Source: CAZYFH01 sp965249175 (GTDB taxonomy: Bacteria > Acidobacteriota > Vicinamibacteria > Vicinamibacterales > UBA8438). From it: a stretch of DNA of 64,000 nucleotides. The stretch is taken from contig OZ252227.1 in the NCBI GenBank assembly GCA_965249175.1, forward strand, positions 372,001-436,000, written 5' to 3'. Positions 1 to 8,805 of the stretch are shown here, in pieces. Both the position numbers and the translations under genes were made by a program. The first letter of the stretch is position 1; every line of letters starts with the position of its first letter. The notes below the pieces were generated by a model. That model was not told the origin of the DNA and searched no databases. It saw only the letters and a list, made by a program, of their open reading frames with translations.

Positions 1-1092
1 TTCCACGAATCGCTGCGCTTGCCGTGGCCGAAGCGTCCAGTGCAAATCGTGCTGAAGGTGCGCGACGCCCACAACGGCTTCCAACAGATCTGGTCGACCG
101 TCATCGATCCGGCCTCGCGTTTCGTCAACCCGGCGGACCGCGAGCCGATGGGTGAGGTGTGGCCACTGTTCACGCACGGACCGCCGTCCGACAAGGTCGA
201 CCTGCTCGTCATCGGCGAAGGCTATACCGAGGCCGAGCTGGACAAGTTCCACGGCGACGCGACCCGTCTGGTCGAGGCGTTGTTCGCCGAAGAGCCGTTC
301 AAGAGCCGTCGGACGGATTTCAATGTCTGGGGGCTCGACCTGCCGTCACTGGAGTCCGGTGTCAGCCGGCCGCGGGCCGGCGAGTTCCACCGTACCCCGC
401 TGTCGGCGGAATACAACATCTTCGATTCCGAGCGCTATCTGCTGACGTACGACAACCGGGCGCTGCGTGACGCGGCATCCGCCGCCCCCTACGAGTTTCT
501 CGAGATTCTCGTGAACGAGGCGCAATATGGTGGCGGCGGCATCTTCAACTTTCAGGCCACGGCGGCGGCCGACACTGGGTTCGCCGATTACGTCTTCGTT
601 CACGAGTTCGGCCATCACTTCGCCGGCCTTGCCGACGAGTACTACACGTCTGACGTGGCCTACGAGACGGGGGGCAGCGAGCACCCGGAGCCGTGGGAGC
701 CCAACGTCACGGCGCTGCACGATCCCGACGCGCTCAAGTGGGGCGACCTCGTCTCCGTCGACACGCCGCTTCCGACGCCGTGGGACAAGGCGACGTTCGA
801 GTCGGGGAGCACCGCCGCGCAGACCGCACGCGCGCAACTCCGGTCCGCGGGCGCGCCTGAAGCCGAGATGGATCGGCTGTTCACGGCGCAGATGGAGCGG
901 GAGACGGCTCTCCTCGGGGGGATGCCGCACGCCGATCAGGTTGGGGCGTTCGAGGGCGCGTCGTATGAGCCCGTGGGCTTGTATCGTCCGGAGATCGATT
1001 GCCTCATGTTCACTCGCAACCCGGTCGGGTTCTGCCAGGTGTGCCGGCGAGCCATCGGCCGTGTGATCGACCAGTACTCGCGACCGCAGTGA
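1..1092 (+). CDS. M64-family (IgA-peptidase-like) metallopeptidase, 5' end missing
   Basis: The reading frame is open from the first base of the window, so the N-terminus, and probably an export signal, lies upstream. It carries a zinc-protease motif HEFGH at codons 201-205 followed by x6 and Asp-Glu (GLADEYY), the HExxHx6D arrangement of the M64 peptidase family. Upstream is the block DLLVIGEGYTEAE, which also fits that family. M64 enzymes are secreted or surface zinc endopeptidases; the substrate here is unknown. It ends 2 bp before the glcD start, which could mean co-transcription, although the two functions are unrelated. The family call is firm; the biological role is not. Confidence 0.85.
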   Translation, partial: FHESLRLPWPKRPVQIVLKVRDAHNGFQQIWSTVIDPASRFVNPADREPMGEVWPLFTHGPPSDKVDLLVIGEGYTEAELDKFHGDATRLVEALFAEEPFKSRRTDFNVWGLDLPSLESGVSRPRAGEFHRTPLSAEYNIFDSERYLLTYDNRALRDAASAAPYEFLEILVNEAQYGGGGIFNFQATAAADTGFADYVFVHEFGHHFAGLADEYYTSDVAYETGGSEHPEPWEPNVTALHDPDALKWGDLVSVDTPLPTPWDKATFESGSTAAQTARAQLRSAGAPEAEMDRLFTAQMERETALLGGMPHADQVGAFEGASYEPVGLYRPEIDCLMFTRNPVGFCQVCRRAIGRVIDQYSRPQ

Positions 1093-1094
1093 CG

Positions 1095-2543
1095 ATGCAC
1101 GACGCGTTCATCCGCGAGCTCGAGCGAGTCGTCGGCCCCGACGGCATCGTGACCGACGATGGCGAGCTGCTGACCTACGAGACCGACGGACTGGTCAAGC
1201 TGCGCTCGAAGCCGGCCGTCGCCGTGCTGCCAACCAGCACCGAACAGGTGCAGGGCGTTGTGCGGCTCTGCCACGCGGCCCGTGTGCCGTTCGTGGCGCG
1301 CGGCCAGGGGACCGGGTTGTCGGGTGGGGCGATGCCACACCCCGACGGCGTGCTGATCGTCATGACCCGGATGAATCGCATCCTCGAGATCGATCTGCCG
1401 AACCAGCGGATTACCGTCGAGCCGGGTGTCATGAACCTCGACGTGACCAAGGCGGTGGCATCCGATGGCTACTACTATGCGCCCGACCCGTCGAGTCAGG
1501 TCATCTGCTCGATTGGCGGCAACCTGGCGGAGAACTCCGGCGGCGCGCATTGCCTGAAGTACGGTTTCACCGTTCATCATGTGCTCGGCGTCGAAGCCGT
1601 CCTGCCGGACGGCGAGCTGATCCACGTCGGTGGCCCGGCGCTGGACGCGCCCGGGCTCGACCTGTTGGGCGTCCTCGTCGGCTCGGAAGGCACGCTTGCC
1701 GTGGTCACGCAGGTGACCTTGCGGCTGCTCCGGAAGCCGGCGGCCGTGAAGACGCTCCTCGCGGCGTTCGATTCCACCGAGGCGGCCGGTAATGCGGTCT
1801 CCGGCGTCATTGCCGCCGGGATCATTCCGGCGGCGGTCGAGATGATGGATCGCGTCACTATCGAGGCGGCCGAGGCAGCAGTGCACCCGAACTTTCCGAA
1901 GACCGCGGCGATCCTCATCGTCGAGCTGGACGGGGCCGAGGCGGACGTCGGCGCGCTGTTCACGCGGGTGGAACAGGTGTGCACCGAGGCCGGCGCCCGG
2001 GAGATTCAGATCGCGCGGAGCGACCAGCAACGCGCACGATTCTGGATGGGTCGCAAGGCGGCGTTCGCCGCCATGGGGCGCGTCTCGCCGAGCTACTACG
2101 TGCAGGACGGTGTCATCCCGCGGACGAAGTTGCCCGAAGTGCTCGGTCGAATCCGGAAGCTGTCCGACGAGTCCGGCCTGAAGATCGGCAACGTGTTCCA
2201 TGCCGGCGACGGCAACCTGCATCCGCTGGTCTGCTACGACGAGCGCATTGCCGGACAGGCCGACCTCGCGCAGCGGGTCGCGTCAGAAATCCTGACGTTC
2301 TGCCTCGATGTCGGCGGATCAATCACCGGCGAGCACGGGGTCGGCGCCGATAAAGCCGACCAGATGCCGAAGATGTTCACCGACATCGACCTCGATACGA
2401 TGCAGCTTGTCCGCTGCGCGTTCGACCCGGACCATCTCTGCAACCCGGACAAGGTGTTTCCGACCCCGCGTCTGTGCGGCGAGGTACCCGGGCCCTACCG
2501 CGCTCACCCCGCCGAGGTCGCCGGGTTGGTTGAACGCGTCTGA
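1095..2543 (+). CDS. glcD: Glycolate oxidase subunit GlcD (FAD-linked oxidase)
   Basis: FAD-dependent oxidase of the GlcD/D-lactate dehydrogenase family (482 aa from the ATG at 1095). It oxidises glycolate or a related 2-hydroxy acid to the 2-oxo acid, passing electrons to the membrane chain with GlcE and GlcF. The N-terminal half has the PCMH-type FAD fold with GQGTGLSGG near residue 70; the C-terminal FAD-oxidase domain contains GEHGVG near residue 412. I prefer ATG 1095 because the family begins just before the ERVVG region; a frame extension to 999 would overlap the preceding gene. The stop overlaps the glcE start (TGATG), so the two are probably translationally coupled. D-lactate specificity cannot be excluded. 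Confidence 0.88.
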   Translation: MHDAFIRELERVVGPDGIVTDDGELLTYETDGLVKLRSKPAVAVLPTSTEQVQGVVRLCHAARVPFVARGQGTGLSGGAMPHPDGVLIVMTRMNRILEIDLPNQRITVEPGVMNLDVTKAVASDGYYYAPDPSSQVICSIGGNLAENSGGAHCLKYGFTVHHVLGVEAVLPDGELIHVGGPALDAPGLDLLGVLVGSEGTLAVVTQVTLRLLRKPAAVKTLLAAFDSTEAAGNAVSGVIAAGIIPAAVEMMDRVTIEAAEAAVHPNFPKTAAILIVELDGAEADVGALFTRVEQVCTEAGAREIQIARSDQQRARFWMGRKAAFAAMGRVSPSYYVQDGVIPRTKLPEVLGRIRKLSDESGLKIGNVFHAGDGNLHPLVCYDERIAGQADLAQRVASEILTFCLDVGGSITGEHGVGADKADQMPKMFTDIDLDTMQLVRCAFDPDHLCNPDKVFPTPRLCGEVPGPYRAHPAEVAGLVERV

Positions 2544-3811
2544 TGGCCGTCCTCTCCACCGCCGCGTTGCTCGAGGAAGCGTCGTCGCGGTCGGGGAACA
2601 ACGCCCGCGCGGCAACCGGCGCGGACGCGGTCGATGGCGTGATTCCACGGCTGGTGGCGGAGCCGGTCGACGGCGACGCCATGGCCGCGACACTGGCCTG
2701 GGCGGCGTCAGAGCGACTGCGGGTGCTGATTGCCGGCGGACGCACGAAGCTCGCCTGGGGCACCCCGACCGGTCCGATCGATCTCTTGCTCTCGACGTCG
2801 CGGATGCACGCGGTCGTCGCGCACCGGCACGGTGACCTGACCGCGACCGTCGAGGCCGGGGCGACGCTGGCCTCCGTCAACGCATCGCTGGCTGCGAAGG
2901 GCCAATGGATACCTTGGGACCCGCCGTGGTCCTCGCGGGCGACGATCGGCGGCATCGTCGCGACCAACGACAGCGGGCCGTGCCGACACGTGAGCGGCAC
3001 GCCGCGCGATTCGATCATCGGGATGACCATGGCGCGCGCGGACGGGGCGCTCGCGAAAGCGGGCGGCATCGTCGTGAAGAACGTCGCCGGTTACGATCTG
3101 TCTCGGCTCCTGACCGGCTCGTTCGGCTGTCTCGGCGTCGTCGTGACCGCCACGTTCAAGCTGGCGCCGCGCCCGCCCGCCTCCCGTACCGTCACGGTCG
3201 AGGTCGCGACGCTCGAGGCCGCGGCGCCGGTCATCCGCGACGTGATGGCGGCATCACTGACGCCGACCGCCGTGGAGGTTGCCTCGCCGCCCGCGCGTGT
3301 GTTGCTGCGTTTCGAGTCGGTGGAGGAGGCGACCGTCGAGCAGGCCAACGCCGCGCTTCGGCTCGTTGGCCAGTACGGATCGGCCCGACTCGTCGCTGGC
3401 GACGAAGAAGCCGCGGCCTGGAGGGATCACGCGCGGCATTGGGAAGCGGACGGCACGCTCATCAAGCTGAGCACGGTGCCTGCCGAGCTCGTGCCGATGC
3501 TCGAGTGGGTCGAGCAGGCCACGTCGCGCGCCGGACTCGAGCTGTCGCTTGCCGGTCGCGGCGGGTTGGGCGTCGTCGACCTCCGGCTTCAAGGACCGCT
3601 CGAGGCGCAGGCGCGGCTCGTCACCGATCTGCGCGCGCGCCTCCCGATAGGCCGTGGCTCGGCGGTCATCCGGAGTGCCGAGCCGGCGCTGCGCCAGCGT
3701 GTCGATGCGTGGGGGCCGATCGGCGATTCCCGTCGCGTCATGCAAGCCGTCAAGCGACGTTTCGACCCGGCCGGTCTGTTGAACGCCGGGCGCGGCCCTG
3801 GCGGGCTCTGA
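2543..3811 (+). CDS. glcE: Glycolate oxidase subunit GlcE (FAD-binding)
   Basis: Second FAD-binding subunit of glycolate oxidase (422 aa). The PCMH-type FAD domain is visible: the segment TIGGIVATNDSGP, then KAGGIVVKNVAGYDL around residues 170-190, typical of GlcE. The C-terminus ends in AVKRRFDPAGLLNAGR, the usual end of FAD-oxidase subunits. Its ATG shares a base with the glcD stop. The third subunit gene, glcF, is not downstream on this strand but convergent, 38 bp away. Confidence 0.88.
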   Translation: MAVLSTAALLEEASSRSGNNARAATGADAVDGVIPRLVAEPVDGDAMAATLAWAASERLRVLIAGGRTKLAWGTPTGPIDLLLSTSRMHAVVAHRHGDLTATVEAGATLASVNASLAAKGQWIPWDPPWSSRATIGGIVATNDSGPCRHVSGTPRDSIIGMTMARADGALAKAGGIVVKNVAGYDLSRLLTGSFGCLGVVVTATFKLAPRPPASRTVTVEVATLEAAAPVIRDVMAASLTPTAVEVASPPARVLLRFESVEEATVEQANAALRLVGQYGSARLVAGDEEAAAWRDHARHWEADGTLIKLSTVPAELVPMLEWVEQATSRAGLELSLAGRGGLGVVDLRLQGPLEAQARLVTDLRARLPIGRGSAVIRSAEPALRQRVDAWGPIGDSRRVMQAVKRRFDPAGLLNAGRGPGGL

Positions 3812-3849
3812 ACGAACGACGAACAAACGCGGCCTCTGCGGCCCGGGGC

Positions 3850-5181
3850 TCAGCCCTGCCGGAGCGTGTCTTCGACGCTCGTGCCCCGGATCGACGCATC
3901 GAGCAGCTCGACGAGATGAAGCGTTGGTAGCGGTTGCCCGGCACCCGCCAAACCACTCTGCAACTGCAGAAGACAGCCCGGGTTGGAGGACACGATCGCC
4001 TCGGCACCCGTCGAGAGGACGTTGCGCGCCTTTCGCGCGCCCAGCTGACTCGCGGCCTCCGGCTCGACCAGGTTGTAGATGCCGGCGGACCCACAGCAGA
4101 GCCCGCCCTCAGGGATCTCGCGGACGTCGACCTCGGGTATCGACGCGAGTACCGTGCGCGGCTCGGCGGTGATGCGCTGTGCGTGTTGCAGATGGCAGGC
4201 GTCGTGATACGCGACCGTCATCGGTACGGGATGACGCGGCGCGCGCGGCTCGAGACTCGCGAGCACCTCCGAGACGTCCTTGCACTTGGCGGCCAGCGCC
4301 TCGGCTCGCGCGGCGTAGGCCGGATCGTCCCGCAGGAGGTGGCCATAGGTCTTCAGCGAGGATCCGCACCCGGCCGCGTTGATCACGATCGCGTCGACAT
4401 CGGCGGCCGCCGCCTCGAAGACGTCGATGAAGCGGCGCGCCATCTGTGCCGCCTCGTCGTCGCGTCCGGCGTGCAGCATCAGCGCGCCGCAGCAGCCCTG
4501 GTCCGGTGGCACGACCACGTCGCACCCCTCGGCGGACAGCACGCGCGCCGTTGCGGCGTCGACGTCGCCGAAGAACACCCGCTGCACGCAGCCAAGGAGG
4601 AGCCCGACCCGGAGGCGCGGCGTGCCGACGGCGGGGACCACGGCGGGTAGCGACGACCACGCGCCGGCGATCGTGATGGGTGGCGCGACGGCCTCCATCG
4701 CCCGTAGCCGCGCGGGTAGCAGCCGGAGCAGCCCGCTCGTCCGTGCCAGCCACTGCAGACCGAGCCTCTGGTAGATCCACAGCACGAGCGCGACCCAGCG
4801 CAGCCGCGCGGGATAGGGAAACAGCGAGAACACGAGCTGACGGAACAGCCGGTCGCCCAGCGACCGCGGCGTGTGTCGTTCGATCTGCGGGCGGGTGGCC
4901 TCGATCAGCCGCTCGTACTGCACACCGGACGGGCACGCGGTTACGCACGCCATGCAGCCGAGACAGCTATCGATGTGCTGCGCGAACTCCGGCGTCAACG
5001 CGGCTTTGCCTTCGAGCGCCACCTTCATGAGATGGATGCGCCCGCGGGGCGAGTCCATCTCCGTGTTCCAGAGCACGTAGGTCGGGCAGGCCGGCAGACA
5101 GAAGCCGCAGTGAACGCAGTCGGCGAGCTCGTCTGCGGACGGCGGGTGGTGGGCGTCGAAGCTTCCGGTCGCCGCTGGCAT
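3850..5181 (-). CDS. glcF: Glycolate oxidase iron-sulfur subunit GlcF
   Basis: Iron-sulfur subunit that carries electrons from GlcDE to the quinone pool (443 aa from the ATG at 5181; an earlier start at 5202 is possible). Two 4Fe-4S ferredoxin motifs are visible: C22-x2-C25-x2-C28-x3-C32 and a second in SCLGCMACVTACPSG. Two CCG domains follow, with DQGCCGALM and GGLCCGSAG. It faces glcDE tail to tail, so the three subunits cannot share one simple operon transcript. It diverges from the quinone oxidoreductase gene across about 95 bp. Confidence 0.88.
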   Translation of the reverse strand: MPAATGSFDAHHPPSADELADCVHCGFCLPACPTYVLWNTEMDSPRGRIHLMKVALEGKAALTPEFAQHIDSCLGCMACVTACPSGVQYERLIEATRPQIERHTPRSLGDRLFRQLVFSLFPYPARLRWVALVLWIYQRLGLQWLARTSGLLRLLPARLRAMEAVAPPITIAGAWSSLPAVVPAVGTPRLRVGLLLGCVQRVFFGDVDAATARVLSAEGCDVVVPPDQGCCGALMLHAGRDDEAAQMARRFIDVFEAAAADVDAIVINAAGCGSSLKTYGHLLRDDPAYAARAEALAAKCKDVSEVLASLEPRAPRHPVPMTVAYHDACHLQHAQRITAEPRTVLASIPEVDVREIPEGGLCCGSAGIYNLVEPEAASQLGARKARNVLSTGAEAIVSSNPGCLLQLQSGLAGAGQPLPTLHLVELLDASIRGTSVEDTLRQG

Positions 5182-5275
5182 CGTCGCGCAATCGTAGCGC
5201 AAGCGCGGAGCTGTTTGCCGCCAGCGCCAGGGGGGATTACGATCGCCCCCCCATACTCGTTCTCGGAGTCATGCC

Positions 5276-6256
5276 ATGACACACGCGATACGGATTCACG
5301 AGCTCGGCGGGCCGGACGTCTTACGTTGGGAAACGATCGACGTCGCCGACCCGGGTCCGGGCGAGGCGGTCGTTCGCCAGACGGCCGCCGGCCTCAACTT
5401 CATCGATGTCTACCACCGGACGGGGCTCTACAAAATGCCCTCGATGCCCGGCATCATCGGGAACGAAGGCGCCGGGGTCGTGGAAGCCGTGGGGGACGGA
5501 GTCACCGAGGTGGCCGTCGGCGACCGCGTGGCGTATTGCATGAGCCTCGGCAGCTACACGCAGCGGCGATGCATCGCGTCGCGTCTGCTGGTGAAGCTCC
5601 CCGACGCGATCGATGACGAGCAGGCGGCGGCGGTCATGCTCAAAGGCTGCACCGTTCAGTACCTCATCCGGCGCACGTATCCGGTCACGTCCGGTCAGAC
5701 GGTGCTCTATCACGCTGCGGCTGGCGGCTGCGGTCTGATCGCCTGCCAGTGGCTCAAGCACCTGGGGGTGACCGTCATCGGCACGGTCGGCACCCGGGAG
5801 AAAGCGGAGCTCGCGAAGGCACACGGATGCGACCATCCGGTCGTCTACACCGAGGAGAGCTTCGTCGACCGGGTGAAAGAGCTGACCGACGGCAAAGGTG
5901 TACCGGTCGTCTTCGATTCGGTCGGTAGGGACACCTTCGACGACTCGCTGGAGTGTTTACAGCCGCGCGGGTTGATGGTGAGCTTCGGGAACGCGTCGGG
6001 TGCCGTCGACCCCGTGCCGCCGGTCAAGCTCGCGATGAAGGGATCGCTCTTCTTGACGCGACCCACGCTGGCGACCTACACCGCGACCCGCGACGAGCTC
6101 GAGTCGACGACCGCGGAGCTGTTCGATGTGGTCGCGAAGGGCGCGGTGCGGATCGAGGTCAACCAGTCCTATGCGCTCGAATACGCGGCGCAGGCGCACC
6201 GCGATCTCGAGGAGCGGAAGACGACCGGCTCGACCGTGCTGCTGACCGGCGTGTAG
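5276..6256 (+). CDS. qor: NADPH:quinone oxidoreductase (zinc-independent MDR family)
   Basis: Medium-chain dehydrogenase/reductase of the QorA type, 326 aa, the usual length. N-terminal GroES-like domain with GLNFIDVYHRTGLY, then a Rossmann domain with the NADPH-binding AAAGGCG motif around residues 147-153 and FDSVGRDTFDDSL. The zinc-ligand cysteines of alcohol dehydrogenases are absent, as expected for quinone reductases. It is expected to reduce quinones with NADPH in the cytoplasm. It stands alone, divergent from glcF and followed by the RidA-like gene. Confidence 0.85.
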   Translation: MTHAIRIHELGGPDVLRWETIDVADPGPGEAVVRQTAAGLNFIDVYHRTGLYKMPSMPGIIGNEGAGVVEAVGDGVTEVAVGDRVAYCMSLGSYTQRRCIASRLLVKLPDAIDDEQAAAVMLKGCTVQYLIRRTYPVTSGQTVLYHAAAGGCGLIACQWLKHLGVTVIGTVGTREKAELAKAHGCDHPVVYTEESFVDRVKELTDGKGVPVVFDSVGRDTFDDSLECLQPRGLMVSFGNASGAVDPVPPVKLAMKGSLFLTRPTLATYTATRDELESTTAELFDVVAKGAVRIEVNQSYALEYAAQAHRDLEERKTTGSTVLLTGV

Positions 6257-6339
6257 GCGGAGGTCGGCGGCCGGGATGCCCGGTCCGCGGTCAACGCCGC
6301 AACCCTGCTCGGCAACTCGGCCAACCCCTGGAGGATGCC

Positions 6340-6810
6340 ATGAAGAGCCTGCGTATCGGTTTTGTTGTCGGACTCGCGCTGGGCGTCGGTGTGACGGGCA
6401 CCGTCGTCGGGCTCACGGCGGCACAGGGATCATCCCAGCCGCGTGCCATCAACCTGCCGGGGCGCACCACCGCCGCGCCCTTCAGCGACGCGGTGCTCGC
6501 AGGCGACACGCTCTATGTCGCCGGACGCCTCGGGATGGATCCTGACACCGGGCGCCCGCCGGCGACGGCCGAGCAGGAGGCCCGCAACGTGCTCGATGGG
6601 ATTCAAGCCGTTCTCGCGGAAGCCGACATGACGATGGATGACCTCGTCACCGTCCAGGTCTTCTGCTCCGATGTCGGGCTCTACGGCGCGTTCAACTCCG
6701 TCTATCGCGAGTACTTCGCCGACGCGCCGCCGGCGCGCGCCTTCCTCGGCTCCGGGACGCTTCTGTTCGGCGCGCGTTTCGAGGTGACGGGGATCGCGGT
6801 CAGAGGCTGA
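6340..6810 (+). CDS. Exported RidA/YjgF-family protein
   Basis: RidA/YjgF/UK114 family domain (156 aa in total). RidA proteins hydrolyse reactive enamine/imine intermediates in the cytoplasm; the segments LYVAGRLGMDPDTG, EARNVLDGIQAVLAEA and ARAFLGSG are typical. Unusually there is an N-terminal extension of about 28 residues with a basic start (MKSLR), a hydrophobic core and an Ala-rich end, which reads as a signal peptide. The start at 6340 has a GGAGG Shine-Dalgarno a few bases upstream. A secreted RidA would act outside the cytoplasm on an unknown substrate. Confidence 0.85.
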   Translation: MKSLRIGFVVGLALGVGVTGTVVGLTAAQGSSQPRAINLPGRTTAAPFSDAVLAGDTLYVAGRLGMDPDTGRPPATAEQEARNVLDGIQAVLAEADMTMDDLVTVQVFCSDVGLYGAFNSVYREYFADAPPARAFLGSGTLLFGARFEVTGIAVRG

Positions 6811-6904
6811 GGCCTCCGCGTGACCTCGGCGCCGGCGCTGGCACGAGTTGCTTACATGGATCAGTGCCGCCAGAGTGATCTGCAGCGTTCTTGCTCGGCC
6901 ATAA

Positions 6905-7225
6905 CTTGCCCGCGAGCGCAGTGTTTCACTCGGCCACTTCGTCAACGGGGGCGCCCAGCCGCTTCAGTACGGACTCATCGCCGAGGAGGTCGCCGAAGTC
7001 TTCCCAGACCTCGTCGTCTTCAACGAGGACGGGCTGCCTGAAACCGTGCAGTACCGGAAGGTGAACGCGATGCTGCTCAACGAGGTGCAGCGACTGAATC
7101 GGCAGAGCCAGGCCCAGCTCGCCCTAATCGATGAGCCGCGCGCCGCAGACGAGGCGCGCCGGCAGCAGCTAGACGATCTCACCGGACGACTGGCGGCGCT
7201 CGAGGCGTCGCTCGCTCGGGAATGA
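6905..7225 (+). pseudogene. Remnant of a peptidase S74 / tail-fibre intramolecular chaperone domain
   Basis: Frame 2 is open from just after the TAA at 6902-6904 to the TGA at 7223 with no credible start. The translation contains QYGLIAEEVAEVFPDLVV, then NEDGLPETVQYRKVNAMLLNEVQRLN, the hallmark of the S74 chaperone domain at the C-terminus of phage tail fibres and of many repeat-rich bacterial surface proteins, followed by a coiled-coil-like tail. Only this 3' part survives; no body of such a protein lies upstream. It is the edge of a small accessory island next to two toxin-antitoxin modules. Confidence 0.7.
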
Positions 7226-7283
7226 GAAAGCGGGCTCTGCGGTCCGTGCGCGTGCACCGGCCTGACCCTGCTCGCGCCGTCAC

Positions 7284-7685
7284 TCAGGACGACTCGGCGG
7301 CGAGGAACGCGCGCGGTGCCAGAACAATGACGCTGCCAAGGGTCTTGCCGAACCAATGGCCGAAGTGCGTGACGTCTCCAGTCACGAGGTGAGTGGCTCC
7401 GGCTGCCATCGCCGCCTTCAGTATCGGCTGGTCCTTCCCGGGCAGATTCGTGTCCGCAGGCAGCGGCTGCTCCGGCGCGTCACTGACGACGATGACCGCG
7501 TCGAGCAAGCCGACGAGCCGCTCTTGCTGTCGTGTGTCGCGCAGGTTCGTGAGCGCCTCGGTGATGGCGTAGCGGGACGTCACGAGCTCGACGTGATCGA
7601 GTGTCCATAGCTCGCCGAGCGGGCTGTCCGCCCTGTAGGCCGCTGAGAAGAGGACGTTGGCATCCCGGAAGGCGCGCCGTATCAC
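7284..7685 (-). CDS. PIN-domain toxin (partner of the AbrB-type antitoxin)
   Basis: PIN-domain ribonuclease of a VapC-like toxin-antitoxin pair (133 aa). The PIN acidic residues are visible: RDANVLFSA near the start, TEALTNLR in the middle, and a late acidic pair in KDQPILKAA and VTGDVTHFGHW. I chose GTG 7685 because it forms a 4-base GTGA overlap with the antitoxin stop, the normal arrangement for such pairs. An upstream ATG at 7733 would overlap the antitoxin by 52 bp. It probably cleaves RNA when released from the antitoxin. Confidence 0.8.
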   Translation of the reverse strand: MIRRAFRDANVLFSAAYRADSPLGELWTLDHVELVTSRYAITEALTNLRDTRQQERLVGLLDAVIVVSDAPEQPLPADTNLPGKDQPILKAAMAAGATHLVTGDVTHFGHWFGKTLGSVIVLAPRAFLAAESS

Positions 7686-8002
7686 TGTCGACGCGACCGC
7701 GTCGTCCGCCGTTGTCGACCGACCGGACGCCAATGGGACACGTCCTTGGGGTCGAGTCCCAGCTCACGCACTTCGCGAACAGCCGATCGGTAGTCTTCGT
7801 CATCGACCGCGTTCGACAGCAGAAACTCCGCGCGGCGCTCCGGCGTGCAGATCTCGACCGGGAGCACAGTTGCGGGTCTAAGGAGGACGCCCTCAGCGCG
7901 TCCTTCGGCAACTAGGAGTGTCCCCTCCGCCAAGCCGTACCGGCGTCGTAGGTCGGACGGGATGACAACGGTGCCCCGCTTGCCGACTTTGGTGGTCTCC
8001 AT
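7682..8002 (-). CDS. AbrB/SpoVT-type antitoxin
   Basis: DNA-binding antitoxin of the SpoVT/AbrB swapped-hairpin family (106 aa). The N-terminus KVGKRGTVVIPSDLRRRYGL is the classic AbrB fold segment. The C-terminal half should bind and neutralise the downstream PIN toxin, whose GTG overlaps this stop codon. A perfect 16-bp palindrome 33 bp upstream of the ATG is the likely operator for autorepression. Confidence 0.82.
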   Translation of the reverse strand: METTKVGKRGTVVIPSDLRRRYGLAEGTLLVAEGRAEGVLLRPATVLPVEICTPERRAEFLLSNAVDDEDYRSAVREVRELGLDPKDVSHWRPVGRQRRTTRSRRQ

Positions 8003-8034
8003 GGTTGCTCAGAGAATCTGATTGTCAGTTTATC

Positions 8035-8050
8035 TGATCGGATCCGATCA
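8035..8050. promoter_or_regulatory. Palindromic operator candidate of the AbrB-PIN module
   Basis: TGATCGGATCCGATCA is a perfect 16-bp palindrome centred between 8042 and 8043, 33 bp upstream of the antitoxin ATG (minus strand). Autoregulation by antitoxins at such palindromes is the rule for AbrB-type modules; binding here is inferred from position and symmetry only. Confidence 0.5.
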
Positions 8051-8082
8051 AGTAGTGAAGCCGAAGGAACCTGGGAGAGTCT

Positions 8083-8496
8083 CTAGCGCGTCGACTCACG
8101 GATGGAATCGACGAACTGACGCGGCGATAGCACGATCACCCCTCGACGGCAGCTGCGCGGGAAGTGCCGCAGGTTGCCGGTCACCAACACGCTACCTGTC
8201 GCTGCGGCGACGGCGAGAAAAGGCGCGTCGTCGGGATCGGGGAGCACGACTGGCCAGGGGGGCACCGCGACTGCGGGGAACCCGAACTCGTCGATCACGG
8301 CCAGCAGGTCGTTGACGCGATCCAACGGTAGCCCGAGCTCTCGTCGTCGCAGCACCTCCGCGTACTCCTGCCGGATCGCCATGTCCAGCACGAGCTCGAT
8401 GTTGCCTGCGAGGGCGGCCTCGACAATCCAGCCGGGCGGGCCGGTCGCGGAGAGAAGGCCAGCGACGAGGACGTTGGTCTCAAGCACGACCCTCAT
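8083..8496 (-). CDS. PIN-domain toxin with Glu in place of the first catalytic Asp
   Basis: Putative toxin of the PIN superfamily (137 aa). The N-terminus MRVVLETNVLVAGLL matches the PIN start MRVVLDTNVL of this subfamily except that the first metal-binding Asp is Glu (codon GAG). Other landmarks are present: REYAEVL-like helix (RQEYAEVLRR), LPDPDDAPFLAVAAATG, and VTGNLRHFP. The ATG overlaps the stop of the Phd-type antitoxin by 4 bases (ATGA). The substitution may weaken nuclease activity, but Glu can still bind a metal ion. Confidence 0.82.
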   Translation of the reverse strand: MRVVLETNVLVAGLLSATGPPGWIVEAALAGNIELVLDMAIRQEYAEVLRRRELGLPLDRVNDLLAVIDEFGFPAVAVPPWPVVLPDPDDAPFLAVAAATGSVLVTGNLRHFPRSCRRGVIVLSPRQFVDSIRESTR

Positions 8497-8792
8497 CGCT
8501 GCGCGCGGCGGGGGCGAGACCGGCGCGTGCGTGCGATGATGGCGTCGATCGCTTTGGCTGACAGACGGGACGTGCCGCCACGCTGGCTCTCACGTCGGAT
8601 CGCCCGAACCGCCTCGAGTCCCCGCGCCCGCCGCACGGTCTCCAATGTTTCGTCGACGGTGCCGGCGTCGACCGGCAGCAGCACTGCCACCGGTCGCCCG
8701 TTGACCGTGAGGAGCGCCTCCCGCTCGTGCGCGAGCGATTCCCGCACCTGCTTCGGGCGCGTGCGTAGGTCCCTTACGGTGACAGTCTTCAT
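8493..8792 (-). CDS. Phd/YefM-type antitoxin
   Basis: Antitoxin of the Phd/YefM family (99 aa). The N-terminal segment MKTVTVRDLRTRPKQVRESL followed by LTVNGRPVAVLLPV is the standard DNA-binding domain; the Arg-rich C-terminus should bind the PIN partner. I chose ATG 8792; an upstream in-frame ATG at 8822 lies within the predicted operator and promoter. Stop and toxin start overlap by 4 bases, as in most such operons. Confidence 0.8.
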   Translation of the reverse strand: MKTVTVRDLRTRPKQVRESLAHEREALLTVNGRPVAVLLPVDAGTVDETLETVRRARGLEAVRAIRRESQRGGTSRLSAKAIDAIIARTRRSRPRRAQR

Positions 8793-8805
8793 GAGTTCGA
8801 CTGTA

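Noticed and set aside
936..2222. A 428-aa minus-strand frame opposite glcD.
   Set aside because: Antisense shadow of a conserved FAD oxidase gene; rich in Arg, His and Gly without domain features.
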